The position numbers and the translations under genes are program-made. From Anaerococcus murdochii (GTDB lineage: Bacteria; Bacillota; Clostridia; Tissierellales; Peptoniphilaceae), in assembly GCF_019957155.1 (NCBI RefSeq), contig NZ_JAIPME010000002.1:1-64000 (forward strand): a DNA stretch of 64,000 nt. Reading direction: 5' to 3'. This document shows positions 1 to 8,698 of this stretch, piece after piece (within the stretch, counting starts at the first letter, position 1; every line of letters starts with the position of its first letter). Below the pieces are notes generated by a model that saw only the letters and a program-made list of their open reading frames with translations, made no database searches and was not told the origin of the DNA.

Positions 1-50
1 CCTTTATCTGTTTTCAATTTTGGGATTTTACTATCCTAATGTTCAGGGTC

Positions 51-248
51 GTATCTTCGCTCCCTTTTTCAAAGGGCGCAAGATACACCGTTTGACTACG
101 TTGCTTTGCGTTCCTGCGGAAAGCTTATAGCTCCGCTAAGGAAACGAAAACGCTAAAGCATTTTTATTTGTTCAAGGGGGCTACTCCCCCTTAGACCCCT
201 GTGAACTTTGTTTTTTGTAGATTTTTCAAATCCACAAAAAAGCAAAGT
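51..248. other. Palindromic region, candidate oriT of element B
   Basis: Gene-free stretch downstream of DUF3847, where element C has its relaxase-proximal gap. It contains a long imperfect hairpin at 51-86 (arms GTATCTT/AAGATAC around CCCTTT/AAAGGG), a GGGG/CCCC hairpin near 176-190, and a hairpin at 205-248 with arms near 20 bp (ACTTTG at one end, CAAAGT at the other). The same three structures recur at 13760-13957 in element C. Structured DNA next to MobA/MobL relaxase genes commonly contains the transfer origin. No nick site is identified, so oriT is an inference. Confidence 0.4.
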
Positions 249-304
249 GTTAAAATGTTCTCCACTTTGCTCCATCTCAGTTTCTAATACATTTTCTGTT
301 TTCC

Positions 305-679
305 TTATTCTTCCTCTGTCAGTTCTTCAAAATCATCATTTGCATTTTCCTCTTTAAGATTTGGATTTTCTTCTAAAGAGATTTCTTTTTCTTTTAAATG
401 AATTTCTGTAAGTTCTTTTAGCTTTTCTCTATTTCGATTATCGGAAAGTACATAATCTAAAAAGGCATAGATTAAATCATTGTCGGTACTTTCTTCTGCT
501 CCGGTTATCTGTTTTTCAAATTTCTCAAACACGCCTCCTTTTTCTACTTTTCGTTTCGTGTCCGCCTTTCTTTTTAGCTGTGATTTCTTTTGTCTTAGTT
601 GCTTAATTTTGTTTTCTACCTGTTCTTTTTTCTTAGTTTCTTTTTCCAACTGGCTCATTACATTTTCTAACTCTTTCAT
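305..679 (-). CDS. DUF3847 family mobile-element protein (element B)
   Basis: Small charged protein of 124 residues, mainly a predicted coiled coil over residues 1-50 (repeated E/K/Q heptads) with an acidic C-terminus. It matches the DUF3847 proteins found beside MobA/MobL relaxases in Firmicute elements. Close paralogues occur at 14015-14416 and 21548-21868. It lies downstream of the sigma-like gene and upstream of the presumed relaxase gene, which is off the window. Function is unknown; an accessory role in mobilization or its control is inferred from invariant position. Confidence 0.7.
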   Translation of the reverse strand: MKELENVMSQLEKETKKKEQVENKIKQLRQKKSQLKRKADTKRKVEKGGVFEKFEKQITGAEESTDNDLIYAFLDYVLSDNRNREKLKELTEIHLKEKEISLEENPNLKEENANDDFEELTEEE

Positions 680-765
680 TTTTCATTCCTCCATTTCAAT
701 ATTGTTGTGTTCCAAACAAAGAAAGGCTAAGCACCTTTCTTTGATACTTAACCTTTCATCATTTT

Positions 766-1179
766 TTAGATTTTATCTTCTAAAATCTTTCTTAGTTTTC
801 TAAATTTGATCCCTCCTTTGTCCGATTGCCTGATGTGTAACTTTCTCTTTTCTGCTGATTGACCTAAGACTTTCTTCTCTGTAGAAGATGGCTTCCATTA
901 ACTCTCTTTCTTCTTTTGTCAGTGTAGCTAATGCCTTATGCAGTTCTTCAATTTGCATTTTGACTTCTACAATTTTTTCTAAGTCTATTTTTTCATCTAT
1001 GATGTTATCTACAAAGTGTCCATCATGATCTAATGATGAAAATGGAATAACTCCATACTTGCAATCCTTTTTCTGAAGATATTTTTCATGCTCTGTTATC
1101 TTCCAATAGGCTTTGTAGACTTCTTCACTTATGGTATAGCTTCCCCTTTGACATAAAGGTAATATTCCTTATTAGGCAT
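766..1179 (-). pseudogene. Sigma-70-like regulator, frameshifted (element B)
   Basis: Near-identical in arrangement to the intact 137-residue gene at 14493-14906, but with single-base deletions. One lies close to the start (the codon after 'GEAIP' runs into a stop), and two lie in short T and A runs near the C-terminus. The start at 1179 has a good AGGAGG ribosome-binding site, and the body still encodes the helix-turn-helix segment ('EESLRSI' onward). The gene is either decaying or affected by sequencing errors in homopolymers; the nearby feoB and feoC show the same type of lesion. Confidence 0.75.
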
Positions 1180-1231
1180 TGTGTTATCCTCCTTTTTAAG
1201 TTCTCTGTTTTGCTTTTTGAGAATAAAAAAG

Positions 1232-1263
1232 GAGGACTTCTACACTTTGACGTAAAAGTCCTC
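1232..1263 (-). terminator. Conserved rho-independent terminator after element B cargo
   Basis: Stem GAGGACTT/AAGTCCTC followed on the minus strand by a T-rich tract. It sits between the Feo cargo and the sigma-like gene. The same hairpin and loop are present at 14959-14993 after the MATE cargo of element C, so it marks the end of the cargo slot. Confidence 0.7.
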
Positions 1264-1295
1264 TCGGCTTAAAAACTAATATTTTATATGATTTT

Positions 1296-1400
1296 CTATT
1301 TTGTTGTTTCTGGTAAAGTGTTATTGCTACGTGTAAGCAATTCCAAGCATAAAAAATGATAAATATATCTTATGTGAATAACAAAATTTAGTGTTTTCAT
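1296..1400 (-). CDS. Possible 34-residue peptide after feoC
   Basis: Short reading frame preceded by GGAGGGATAAATA and ATG. It lies between the broken feoC and the cargo terminator. No recognised family. Element C has a similarly placed short frame with a strong ribosome-binding site (15055-15123), although the peptides differ. It could equally be non-coding, with the ribosome-binding sites as leftover or leader sequence. Confidence 0.25.
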   Translation of the reverse strand: MKTLNFVIHIRYIYHFLCLELLTRSNNTLPETTK

Positions 1401-1464
1401 TATTTATCCCTCCATTGCTTAGCTACATTTTAACCTCCATTCTTTGATTCTGTACTTAACCAAA

Positions 1465-1697
1465 CTACTCTTTTACAATCCAAATATCATCTTGATTAAC
1501 AACACAATTCGAGCATCCCGAACATTGACTTTGGCATTTACTTGTTGCAGACCTTTTAGTTTTTACCAAATATCCATTATTTTCGAGATATTCAATTTCA
1601 TTTTTACACTATCTAAATCCTCACCTGTCAGTTCAGCAAGTTCTTGCAAAGTGCAAGTCTTTTTCTTTTTCAATACTTCTAATAGTTGTATAAGCAT
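1465..1697 (-). pseudogene. feoC: FeoC-like Fe-S winged-helix regulator, frameshifted
   Basis: FeoC-like proteins accompany FeoAB and bind iron or an Fe-S cluster. The N-terminal winged-helix part ('LEVLKKKKTCTLQELAELTG') is followed after a one-base loss near residue 35 by the rest in another frame, including a four-cysteine cluster (SKCQSQCSGCSNC) and a normal stop. Restoring one base gives about 77 residues, the family's usual size. It lies 12 bp downstream of feoB, so it was the last gene of the iron operon. Confidence 0.65.
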
Positions 1698-1709
1698 ACT
1701 TATCACACC

Positions 1710-3729
1710 TTAAAAAATCAGTAGTCCAATATGATATGCAACACAAGATATAATTAGAGCCGATAATATAATACAGTGCTATTTTTATCGTCCATTTTTT
1801 GAATGTGTTTCTTGTGCGGTAGCTGCAAGAGCCATCAAACAAGGCATATTGAAGAAAAAGGCAAAAGTAAATGCTAAGGCTTCCGGCTTTGAAATCATTG
1901 TCAACATATTATTGCTTAGAATAGCGGTATCTACTGTCCCTTTAACCTCAACTGCATGCCATATTCCTGAAGAAGTAAATAATGATGCCATTACTCCTAA
2001 TGCCGATTCTTTTCCCATTGCAGAAGCAACAAAAGCCATAAATAATTGCCATGGTAACCCAAACAATTTTGTTACAGGCTCTATAAATGTTCCTACTTTA
2101 TAAATAAGGCTGTTAGCTATATTTCCATCAGGGCGTATAGGCAAGAATCCAAAATATAACAGAAATAAGGATAATGATACTCAATGCCCTTTTCAGTACA
2201 TTTCCCATCCTATTCATTACAGAAGAAAGTAAATTTTTCCAATGTGGCTTGTGATATGGTGGAAGTTCCATAATCATTCCAAAATGTTCACTTCCCTCAT
2301 AAAGCGATTTTCTGAAAATCCTATATGTGATTAGTAAATGTAGAAAAGCAACTGCAAATAGGCTTAATATCACAAATACTGCCTGTTTTCCGAAGAATGT
2401 TCCTGTAACAAGCCCGACTACTCCCCATGTTGACCCGCAAGGGACTACCCAAGATAATGCAATCGTCATAACCCTCTGTCCCCATGAATCAATTACTCTC
2501 GTTCCTGTGATTCCACCTATATTACAGCCGAAACTTAACAAGAACGGCATAATTGCTTTTCCTTGCAATCCTAATTTCGACATAGTGTTGTCAAAGACAT
2601 AGGAAACTCTTGCCATATATCCTACATCTTCCAAGAATCCAAATACTAAGCTAATTCCCAATACATAACTTGCCATTTGCAATGCAAAAGTAATTGCAGT
2701 CATTACGGCTCCACACAAAAGTGAAATCAGCCAATTTGATACTCCAATGGCGACAAGCCCCTTTGCCAACAATGTTGATATTTTAGGTATAACAAACCCA
2801 AATAACCCCATTAGCGGAAATCCGATGAGCATAGAAGCAACTAATCCTAAAATGATAACTCCGATAGCCATAGGTTTTCCGAAAGCTTTACTTGTGGCTA
2901 TACGATCAAATTTGCTTCTCTTAAATACTCTCTTTTTCTGAATAACATTTGCATTGATAAGTTTATCTATCCATTCAAATTTACAATTACCGGTTATTAA
3001 ATTGCCATTTTTTATGCTTTTTAATACGTTCTCTATTTCTTCAAATTCGACTTTTTCAACATTATCTTTTACTAACGCAATTACTTTTGCATCCTGATCT
3101 AATAATTTTCCGATAATCCACGACTTTGAAAATACACCTATACCTTTATCAGGGATATGTTTTTTTAATAGCTTATAGTTATCTCCAACAATATTTTCAT
3201 ATGCCCTTTCTAAATTTTCGTCAGATAAAATTTTTCCTCTATCTGAATGCTCCAGAAAAGCATAAAACTCTTTGTATTCCTTTTTATCTGCCGCAACGAT
3301 AGGAATGACAGGTATATTCAAGGATTTTTGTAACCCCTTTATATTTATATTTTTCCCTTGACTTGTAGCAACATCCATCATGTTCATGATTAAGACAACC
3401 GGAATATTTATTCCAATGTAGTCAGAGAGCATAAATAGACTTCGATTTAATTGTGAAGCATCTGCCATAATAGCAATTAGGTCTGCGTTCCCGGTTTCTA
3501 TATATTCTCTTGTTATAACTTCTTCCTCTGAATTTGCTGATAATCCGTAAGTTCCTGGTAAATCCACAATCGTATAATTGGTATCTTTATACGAAAATTC
3601 GCCTTCTTTTTTCTCAACGGTTTTACCCGGCCAATTTCCAACATGTTGATTTGAGCCTGTCAACCCATTAAACAAAGTCGATTTTCCAGAATTAGGCTGC
3701 CCCAGCAAAGCAATCGTTATTTTCTTCAT
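1710..3729 (-). pseudogene. feoB: Ferrous iron transporter FeoB with C-terminal frameshifts
   Basis: FeoB imports Fe(II) through a membrane domain controlled by an N-terminal G-protein domain. G1 is seen as GQPNSGKST (residues 9-17), G3 as DLPG and G4 as NMMD. The membrane region with Gate motifs runs intact to residue 533 ('FWILAYTP'). There an extra C (CCC for CC) shifts the frame into a second segment of about 110 residues, which continues 'DGNIANSLIYKVG'. Two further indels, in an A run and after 'GGCTCT', precede the expected ending 'HIGLLIF'. The translated product would lack the last transmembrane part. Start at 3729 lies 3 bp after feoA. Decay or homopolymer sequencing error are both possible. 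Confidence 0.85.
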
Positions 3730-3732
3730 ATC

Positions 3733-3957
3733 TCAAAGTACCTCCATCATTATTTTCTCTGCCTCTATCTTATTGACAGCTATCATCGTATCTCTACAAT
3801 AAATGAGAATAGGTTGCTTTTTATAATTCTGGATAACTTCAACATCGCTTCCGACAGTTATTCCGATAGATATTATTCTGCTTTGAAAATGTGTATCACC
3901 AATAATTTCAACAACTTTACCTTTTGTCTTTTCTTTCAAAGTACTAAGCCTCTCCAT
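3733..3957 (-). CDS. feoA: FeoA family ferrous iron transport protein
   Basis: SH3-like small cytosolic partner of FeoB, 74 residues, the usual length. The core 'GDTHFQSRIISIGITVGSDVEVI' is the typical FeoA fold signature. Its start overlaps the end of the upstream ABC gene by 14 bp and its stop is 3 bp before feoB. The genes therefore appear to form one transcript with the ABC pair, linking the transporters to iron supply. Confidence 0.9.
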   Translation of the reverse strand: MERLSTLKEKTKGKVVEIIGDTHFQSRIISIGITVGSDVEVIQNYKKQPILIYCRDTMIAVNKIEAEKIMMEVL

Positions 3958-5698
3958 AACTATTCTCCTTTATCATCCACTTTTTCGCTCTTTCCTGTGT
4001 ATTTACCATTTCATAGTAATGTCCTTTTTTTCCATAAAGTTCATTATGATTTCCTTGTTCTTCAATTCTTCCGTTATTTATCAAAATAATTTGATTAGCG
4101 TTTTTAATGGTATTCAATCTGTGAGCAATAACAAAAACTGTCTTTCCTTGCATTAAATGCTCCAAAGCATTATTGATTTTAGCTTCATTATCAGGATCAA
4201 GAGAAGCTGTAGATTCATCCAACAAAAGAATTGGTGCATCCTTCAGAATCGCTCTTGCAATAGCAATCCTTTGTCGTTCACCGCCGGATAATGTACTTCC
4301 TCCATCTTTTATTTCCGTTTCATATCCATCCTTCATTTTCAAAATAAATTCATGGCAACAAGCTAATTTTGCAGCTTGATAAACTTCTTCCTTTGTTGCA
4401 TTAGGTTTTCCAACCCTGATATTGTTATAAACAGTATCGGTTAACAGTACATTATCTTGAAAAACCTGACTAACATATTTAAGCAACACATCAGGTTTTA
4501 TGGATTTTATATTTTTTCCACCAATTATAATTTCTCCACTATTTACATCCCAAAATCTTGCAATCAAATTAGCGATTGTAGTTTTTCCTCCACCGGAAGG
4601 ACCAATTAAAGCTGTAGAAGTTCCTTCTTTTGCTTCAAAAGAAATATTGTTCAGAATCGTTTTATTTCTATCATAAGAAAAATTTACATTCTTAAATTGA
4701 ATATCAAAATTTTCTAATTCAACTTCATTTTCAGAATAAGGCAATGGCTTCGTTTCATAAGCTTTCTCAAGATTACTTGCAGCTAATTTCAAATCTTTCA
4801 ATAGTCCATAGGAATGTTGAAAGGCAATAAGAAGTGCAGATAATGCTAAACTCATAAGCATAAAAGCCACAAACTGTTCAGTTCTAACACTACCATTTAT
4901 AAGCAAATATCCTCCTATAAGAAGAACTATCGGAAGCAAAAAGTTAACTGTGATAAAGTACATACTTGTAGGTAACGCCATTTTCTTTTCTGCGTTTACG
5001 CTTGTCTTTCTAACATTTTCAAGTGTATTTATCATTCTTTCAAAATGTTCACTTGTCATATTAGCTGACTTAAACGCTTTCATACCTTGAATGTACTCTA
5101 AAATAATAGAAATCATCTTAGAATTTAAATTTCTTTTTCTTGCCCCGTATTTTTCTATCAATTTGTTGCCCCATATCAACATAGGATATGCGATAAGCAA
5201 TACTAAACACTCTAATAATGCGAGCTTCCAATCGATAAAAAATGTGCCTAATAAAATCAATATTGCTGTAACTGCCGTTTTAATAACCGATGGTAAAGTG
5301 TGCGTTATGATCAGTTCAAAACTACTCAAATCCTTTGTAAGAGTTGATAATAGATAACCACTACTATTTTTTTGGAAATGACCAAGGCTCAAACTCCTAT
5401 AATGATTTGCTAAATCCAAACGCATATCTCCACACATTTCAGCTCCTCTTGAAAAGCTCAAATAGTATGCATGCCTATAAATCAGTATCCTTGCAATCAT
5501 ACTGATGAAACATATTACCGTATATTCTATGATTAAGGTTTTAGTTAATGTATTTTGCAATATATTAACAACGGTAAAATAGAGCATTAAATACAAAACA
5601 ATGCTTCCTATCGAATCAATAACCATTAGAAAAATCGGTAAATACAATTTTTCTTTTTTATCTTTCAGAAGTGTTCTAATAATCTTAAGCATTTGCAC
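3944..5698 (-). CDS. ABC transporter ATP-binding/permease, second half of heterodimer
   Basis: Full half-transporter of 584 residues: a six-helix exporter-fold membrane domain (about 15-310) followed by a nucleotide-binding domain. Walker A is GPSGGGKTT, the signature LSGGERQR, Walker B ILLLDEST and the H-loop AHR. It overlaps the partner gene by 14 bp. Paired exporter-fold proteins of this kind (IrtAB/YbtPQ type) import iron-siderophores. Placement between an AraC regulator and feoA supports an iron role here. The substrate is not shown by sequence, and efflux remains possible. Confidence 0.85.
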   Translation of the reverse strand: MQMLKIIRTLLKDKKEKLYLPIFLMVIDSIGSIVLYLMLYFTVVNILQNTLTKTLIIEYTVICFISMIARILIYRHAYYLSFSRGAEMCGDMRLDLANHYRSLSLGHFQKNSSGYLLSTLTKDLSSFELIITHTLPSVIKTAVTAILILLGTFFIDWKLALLECLVLLIAYPMLIWGNKLIEKYGARKRNLNSKMISIILEYIQGMKAFKSANMTSEHFERMINTLENVRKTSVNAEKKMALPTSMYFITVNFLLPIVLLIGGYLLINGSVRTEQFVAFMLMSLALSALLIAFQHSYGLLKDLKLAASNLEKAYETKPLPYSENEVELENFDIQFKNVNFSYDRNKTILNNISFEAKEGTSTALIGPSGGGKTTIANLIARFWDVNSGEIIIGGKNIKSIKPDVLLKYVSQVFQDNVLLTDTVYNNIRVGKPNATKEEVYQAAKLACCHEFILKMKDGYETEIKDGGSTLSGGERQRIAIARAILKDAPILLLDESTASLDPDNEAKINNALEHLMQGKTVFVIAHRLNTIKNANQIILINNGRIEEQGNHNELYGKKGHYYEMVNTQERAKKWMIKENSYGEA

Positions 5699-7451
5699 TT
5701 ACCCCCTCTCCAAAGTAATCTTTTGTGTATGTGTTCCACATACTTTCATAGACCCCTTTTCTTTCTAAAAGAGTTTTATGTGTTCCAACCTCTACGACTT
5801 CCCCTTCATCAAATACAACAATTTGATCTGCATTCTTAATAGTATGCAAACGATGAGCAATCATAATGATTGTTTTATTTTTCAACAAGTTTTGAAGTGC
5901 TAACTGTATCTGGTACTCATTTTCTATATCTGAATAGGAAGTTGCTTCATCAAAAATAATAATTGGAGAATCTTTGAGTATTGCTCTAGCGATTGAGATT
6001 CTTTGTTGCTGTCCACCTGACAATTTCACCCCTTGATCCCCGATTCTTGTCTGATATCCATTCGGTAAACTCATAATAAAGTCATGAATTTGTGCTGCTT
6101 TTGCAGCCTCAATAATCTTATTTTCATCTGTATCTGTTCCCATACGAATATTCTCATAGAGAGTGTCCTCCAAAAGAAATACATCTTGAAAAACAAATGA
6201 TGTAATGTCCATCAAATTATCTATTTTTAATTCATTGATCGGTATGTCGTTAATTTTAATTGCTCCACTTGTTACATCCCAGTACCTCCCAATCAATTGT
6301 GCAGCAGTTGTCTTGCCTGCACCGGAAGGTCCCACAAAAGCATTTATTGTATTCGGTTTTAAGGATAAATTTATATGTTGTAATGCTTTATTTTTTGTTT
6401 CTTCATCGTCATAGCTGAAAGTAACGTCTTTAAAATCTATTTTCATACACTCATTCTTGTTTATGATTTTTGTTCCGTCTTTCAATTCATCCATATCCAT
6501 TATTTTTTTTATGTTATCCAATCCGCTTCCAAGCTCCATAGATTGCATAAAGATTGTTACCATATTTAAGAACGAAACAAAAAAGCACATTGTAAGCATA
6601 ATAAATAGCAAATAGGATGTTGCTGATAAAGAATTTCTCAAAAAGAAATATCCTCCGAACGGCAATGTAAATAAGATTGCTGAATCCAAAACCACTAAGG
6701 TTATTGATAAAGGATAGCAAGAGCTCATACACATCTTTTTCCAACAAGTAATATACGCATTCAATGAGCTTCTATATTGTTCAAATTTTTCTGCTGTTAA
6801 ATGATACATTTTTATTACAGGCATAGCCTTTATAAATTCGTTTGCCGAAGCATTTAAATCAGCAATATCTTCGGATAGCTCCGTTGACATATCCGGATAA
6901 TTTTTCATTAGCATCATAGGAATTCCTAATCCCAAAATCATAGGAATAAGCATAACAAGTGCCATCATCCAATTTAATTTCAACATGAAAATGAACATAA
7001 TAACCGGAACAACTGCTGCCTGAGCTAATTCCAAAGTGCTATGAGCCAAAAAATTTTCAACTCTATCTACATCATCAAACAACAATGTTTTAATTTCTCC
7101 GGGGGCATGCTCTTGAAAGAATCCCAAATTAAATTTTGAAATATGATTTACAACTTTCAGCTTAATTCTGTGTATTGTGTTAAAAGCTGCTGTATGAGAT
7201 AAAATGCCCGCAAAGGACATTAGTATTGCTTGCAAAACAGCACTTATAATTCCTATACCTGCCCACATTAAAATTTCTGTATACGAAATATTCTTCTGGA
7301 ATATCATTAGTAATATCTTATAAACTACAAAATAAGGAACTAATGATAAAGCCGCAGAAATGACAGATAAAAACATTCCTAAATGTAGCTTTTTTCTCTC
7401 ATCTTTTGCTAATTGGAATACATAAGATATCCCTGTCTTCTTTTTTTCCAT
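5685..7451 (-). CDS. ABC transporter ATP-binding/permease, first half of heterodimer
   Basis: 588-residue half-transporter with an N-terminal six-helix domain and a C-terminal ATPase: Walker A GPSGAGKTT, signature LSGGQQQR, Walker B IIIFDEATS, H-loop AHRL. It is the first gene of the operon ABC-ABC-feoA-feoB-feoC and is divergent from the AraC regulator at 7668. The pair resembles siderophore-importing YbtPQ/IrtAB systems, which are commonly controlled by a linked AraC protein. Both ATPase sites look intact. Specific ligand unknown. Confidence 0.85.
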   Translation of the reverse strand: MEKKKTGISYVFQLAKDERKKLHLGMFLSVISAALSLVPYFVVYKILLMIFQKNISYTEILMWAGIGIISAVLQAILMSFAGILSHTAAFNTIHRIKLKVVNHISKFNLGFFQEHAPGEIKTLLFDDVDRVENFLAHSTLELAQAAVVPVIMFIFMLKLNWMMALVMLIPMILGLGIPMMLMKNYPDMSTELSEDIADLNASANEFIKAMPVIKMYHLTAEKFEQYRSSLNAYITCWKKMCMSSCYPLSITLVVLDSAILFTLPFGGYFFLRNSLSATSYLLFIMLTMCFFVSFLNMVTIFMQSMELGSGLDNIKKIMDMDELKDGTKIINKNECMKIDFKDVTFSYDDEETKNKALQHINLSLKPNTINAFVGPSGAGKTTAAQLIGRYWDVTSGAIKINDIPINELKIDNLMDITSFVFQDVFLLEDTLYENIRMGTDTDENKIIEAAKAAQIHDFIMSLPNGYQTRIGDQGVKLSGGQQQRISIARAILKDSPIIIFDEATSYSDIENEYQIQLALQNLLKNKTIIMIAHRLHTIKNADQIVVFDEGEVVEVGTHKTLLERKGVYESMWNTYTKDYFGEGVSANA

Positions 7452-7600
7452 TAGTTATTCCATCTCCTTTCATAATTGTTAGCCGTATCTAACTAACTAC
7501 ATTCATTATAAAGCTAATTTTTTATAACTCAAAATCTAACTATGAATTTTGATATTCCTTGTAATCCCTTTATTTATAAGCTTTTTATCAGTATTTCTAT

Positions 7601-7646
7601 TTACATTTTTATAAATTTGTGATATAATAAAATAAATTTGTGATAT
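7601..7646 (+). promoter_or_regulatory. AraC gene promoter with 15-bp direct repeats
   Basis: Two perfect copies of ATAAATTTGTGATAT at 7611-7625 and 7632-7646, 21 bp apart, or two helical turns. A -10-like TATAAT (7623-7628) lies inside, with TTACAT (7601-7606) as a weak -35 at 16 bp. Paired direct repeats on one DNA face are the usual AraC-family operator geometry. Autoregulation and control of the divergent transporter operon are inferred. Confidence 0.6.
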
Positions 7647-7667
7647 TAAAAGAGGTGAGTAGAATTG

Positions 7668-8639
7668 ATGGATAGAACAGTTATTGATTATTTAACAAAC
7701 TTAGTACATGACGCTCCTTTTATTCCTGTTCCAACTTTATCAACTGAAAACAAACAAATCTTTAAAATAGATCCCCATTTTGGCAAAGGTACTTTTCGCA
7801 TACTAAAATTTGACAGCCGTTTAATTCTAATTTTAATTGCTAACTTTACTCCAAATGAAACAATGGAGAAAATAACCGAAGTATCTGAAAAGTATTTAGA
7901 GATTAGCCAATTTGAAACAGAAAGCAGTTCATTTAAAGTCGGTGGCAGAAAGTTAAATAATGTAGAAAAAGGTATATATTGTTACTTAAATACAGAAAAG
8001 AAAACTTATACCTATTGTGAGGCAAATAAGCCTGTAAAGTTTACGAAAATAATCCTAACCAAAGAATACTTTGATACTTTCTTAAAATTAAAATATGATG
8101 ATTTTGAATATGAAAAAGCAAAGATTCTTAATTCTTATTTGTTAAAAACTCAAAATTCTCCGCAGTTGAATTTTATATTTCAACAGATAAGAGAATCCCA
8201 AGCTGAAGGAAAGATTTTGCCTTTATATTTGGAAAGCAAAGTTATGGAACTATTATCTATCATAATTACAGAGTTAGAAGAAAAGGAAAAAAATATATCC
8301 GTTGTCTTAACTAAAAAAGATAAGCAAAATCTGAAAAGGGCTGTATCAGCTATGAAAAAAGATTTATCGGTTCATATTGACGGACTTGAACTCTCTAAAA
8401 TTGCTTTAATGAGTCCTGCACGATTTCAATTAGCTTTTCGCAAATACTACGGTGTTCCTCCCTACGAGTACTTAAAAGAACTAAGGCTTAATAGGGCATT
8501 ATTATTGCTGAAAAATCCCGAGTATAAAATATCTACGATAGCAGAAAAAGTTGGCTATACACACACAGGACATTTTGCTAAAATATTCAAATCAACTTAT
8601 GGTATCACACCAAGTAAATATAGAAGTATGCTTAACTAA
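7668..8639 (+). CDS. AraC-family transcriptional regulator of iron-uptake cargo
   Basis: About 323 residues. The C-terminal part (about 225-323) is a double helix-turn-helix AraC domain: 'LSKIALMSPARFQLAFRKYYG' and the signature 'ISTIAEKVGYTHTGHFAKIFKSTYGITPSKYR'. The N-terminal part is a ligand-sensing domain without a family assignment. ATG at 7668 has AGAGGTGAG about 9 bp upstream; a TTG three bases earlier is the alternative start. It is transcribed divergently from the ABC/feo operon and probably activates it, as YbtA-type regulators do for linked siderophore importers. Confidence 0.85.
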   Translation: MDRTVIDYLTNLVHDAPFIPVPTLSTENKQIFKIDPHFGKGTFRILKFDSRLILILIANFTPNETMEKITEVSEKYLEISQFETESSSFKVGGRKLNNVEKGIYCYLNTEKKTYTYCEANKPVKFTKIILTKEYFDTFLKLKYDDFEYEKAKILNSYLLKTQNSPQLNFIFQQIRESQAEGKILPLYLESKVMELLSIIITELEEKEKNISVVLTKKDKQNLKRAVSAMKKDLSVHIDGLELSKIALMSPARFQLAFRKYYGVPPYEYLKELRLNRALLLLKNPEYKISTIAEKVGYTHTGHFAKIFKSTYGITPSKYRSMLN

Positions 8640-8673
8640 AGAAATTTATCCCAATATTATAAAACATAAATTT

Positions 8674-8698
8674 AGAGCGTGTAATTTTTACACGCTCT
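8674..8698. terminator. Bidirectional terminator between AraC gene and recombinase
   Basis: Perfect 11-bp stem AGAGCGTGTAA/TTACACGCTCT with a 3-base loop and T-rich tracts on both strands. It serves the convergent AraC gene and the recombinase, whose stop codon lies inside the stem. Confidence 0.75.

Noticed and set aside
1444..1713. Plus-strand reading frame of 89 residues
   Set aside because: It is the complement of feoC and the feoB end; the minus-strand product with its cysteine cluster is the real one.
2128..3729. Functional 533-residue FeoB
   Set aside because: The frame stops inside the membrane domain, and the missing C-terminus is found in shifted frames just downstream.
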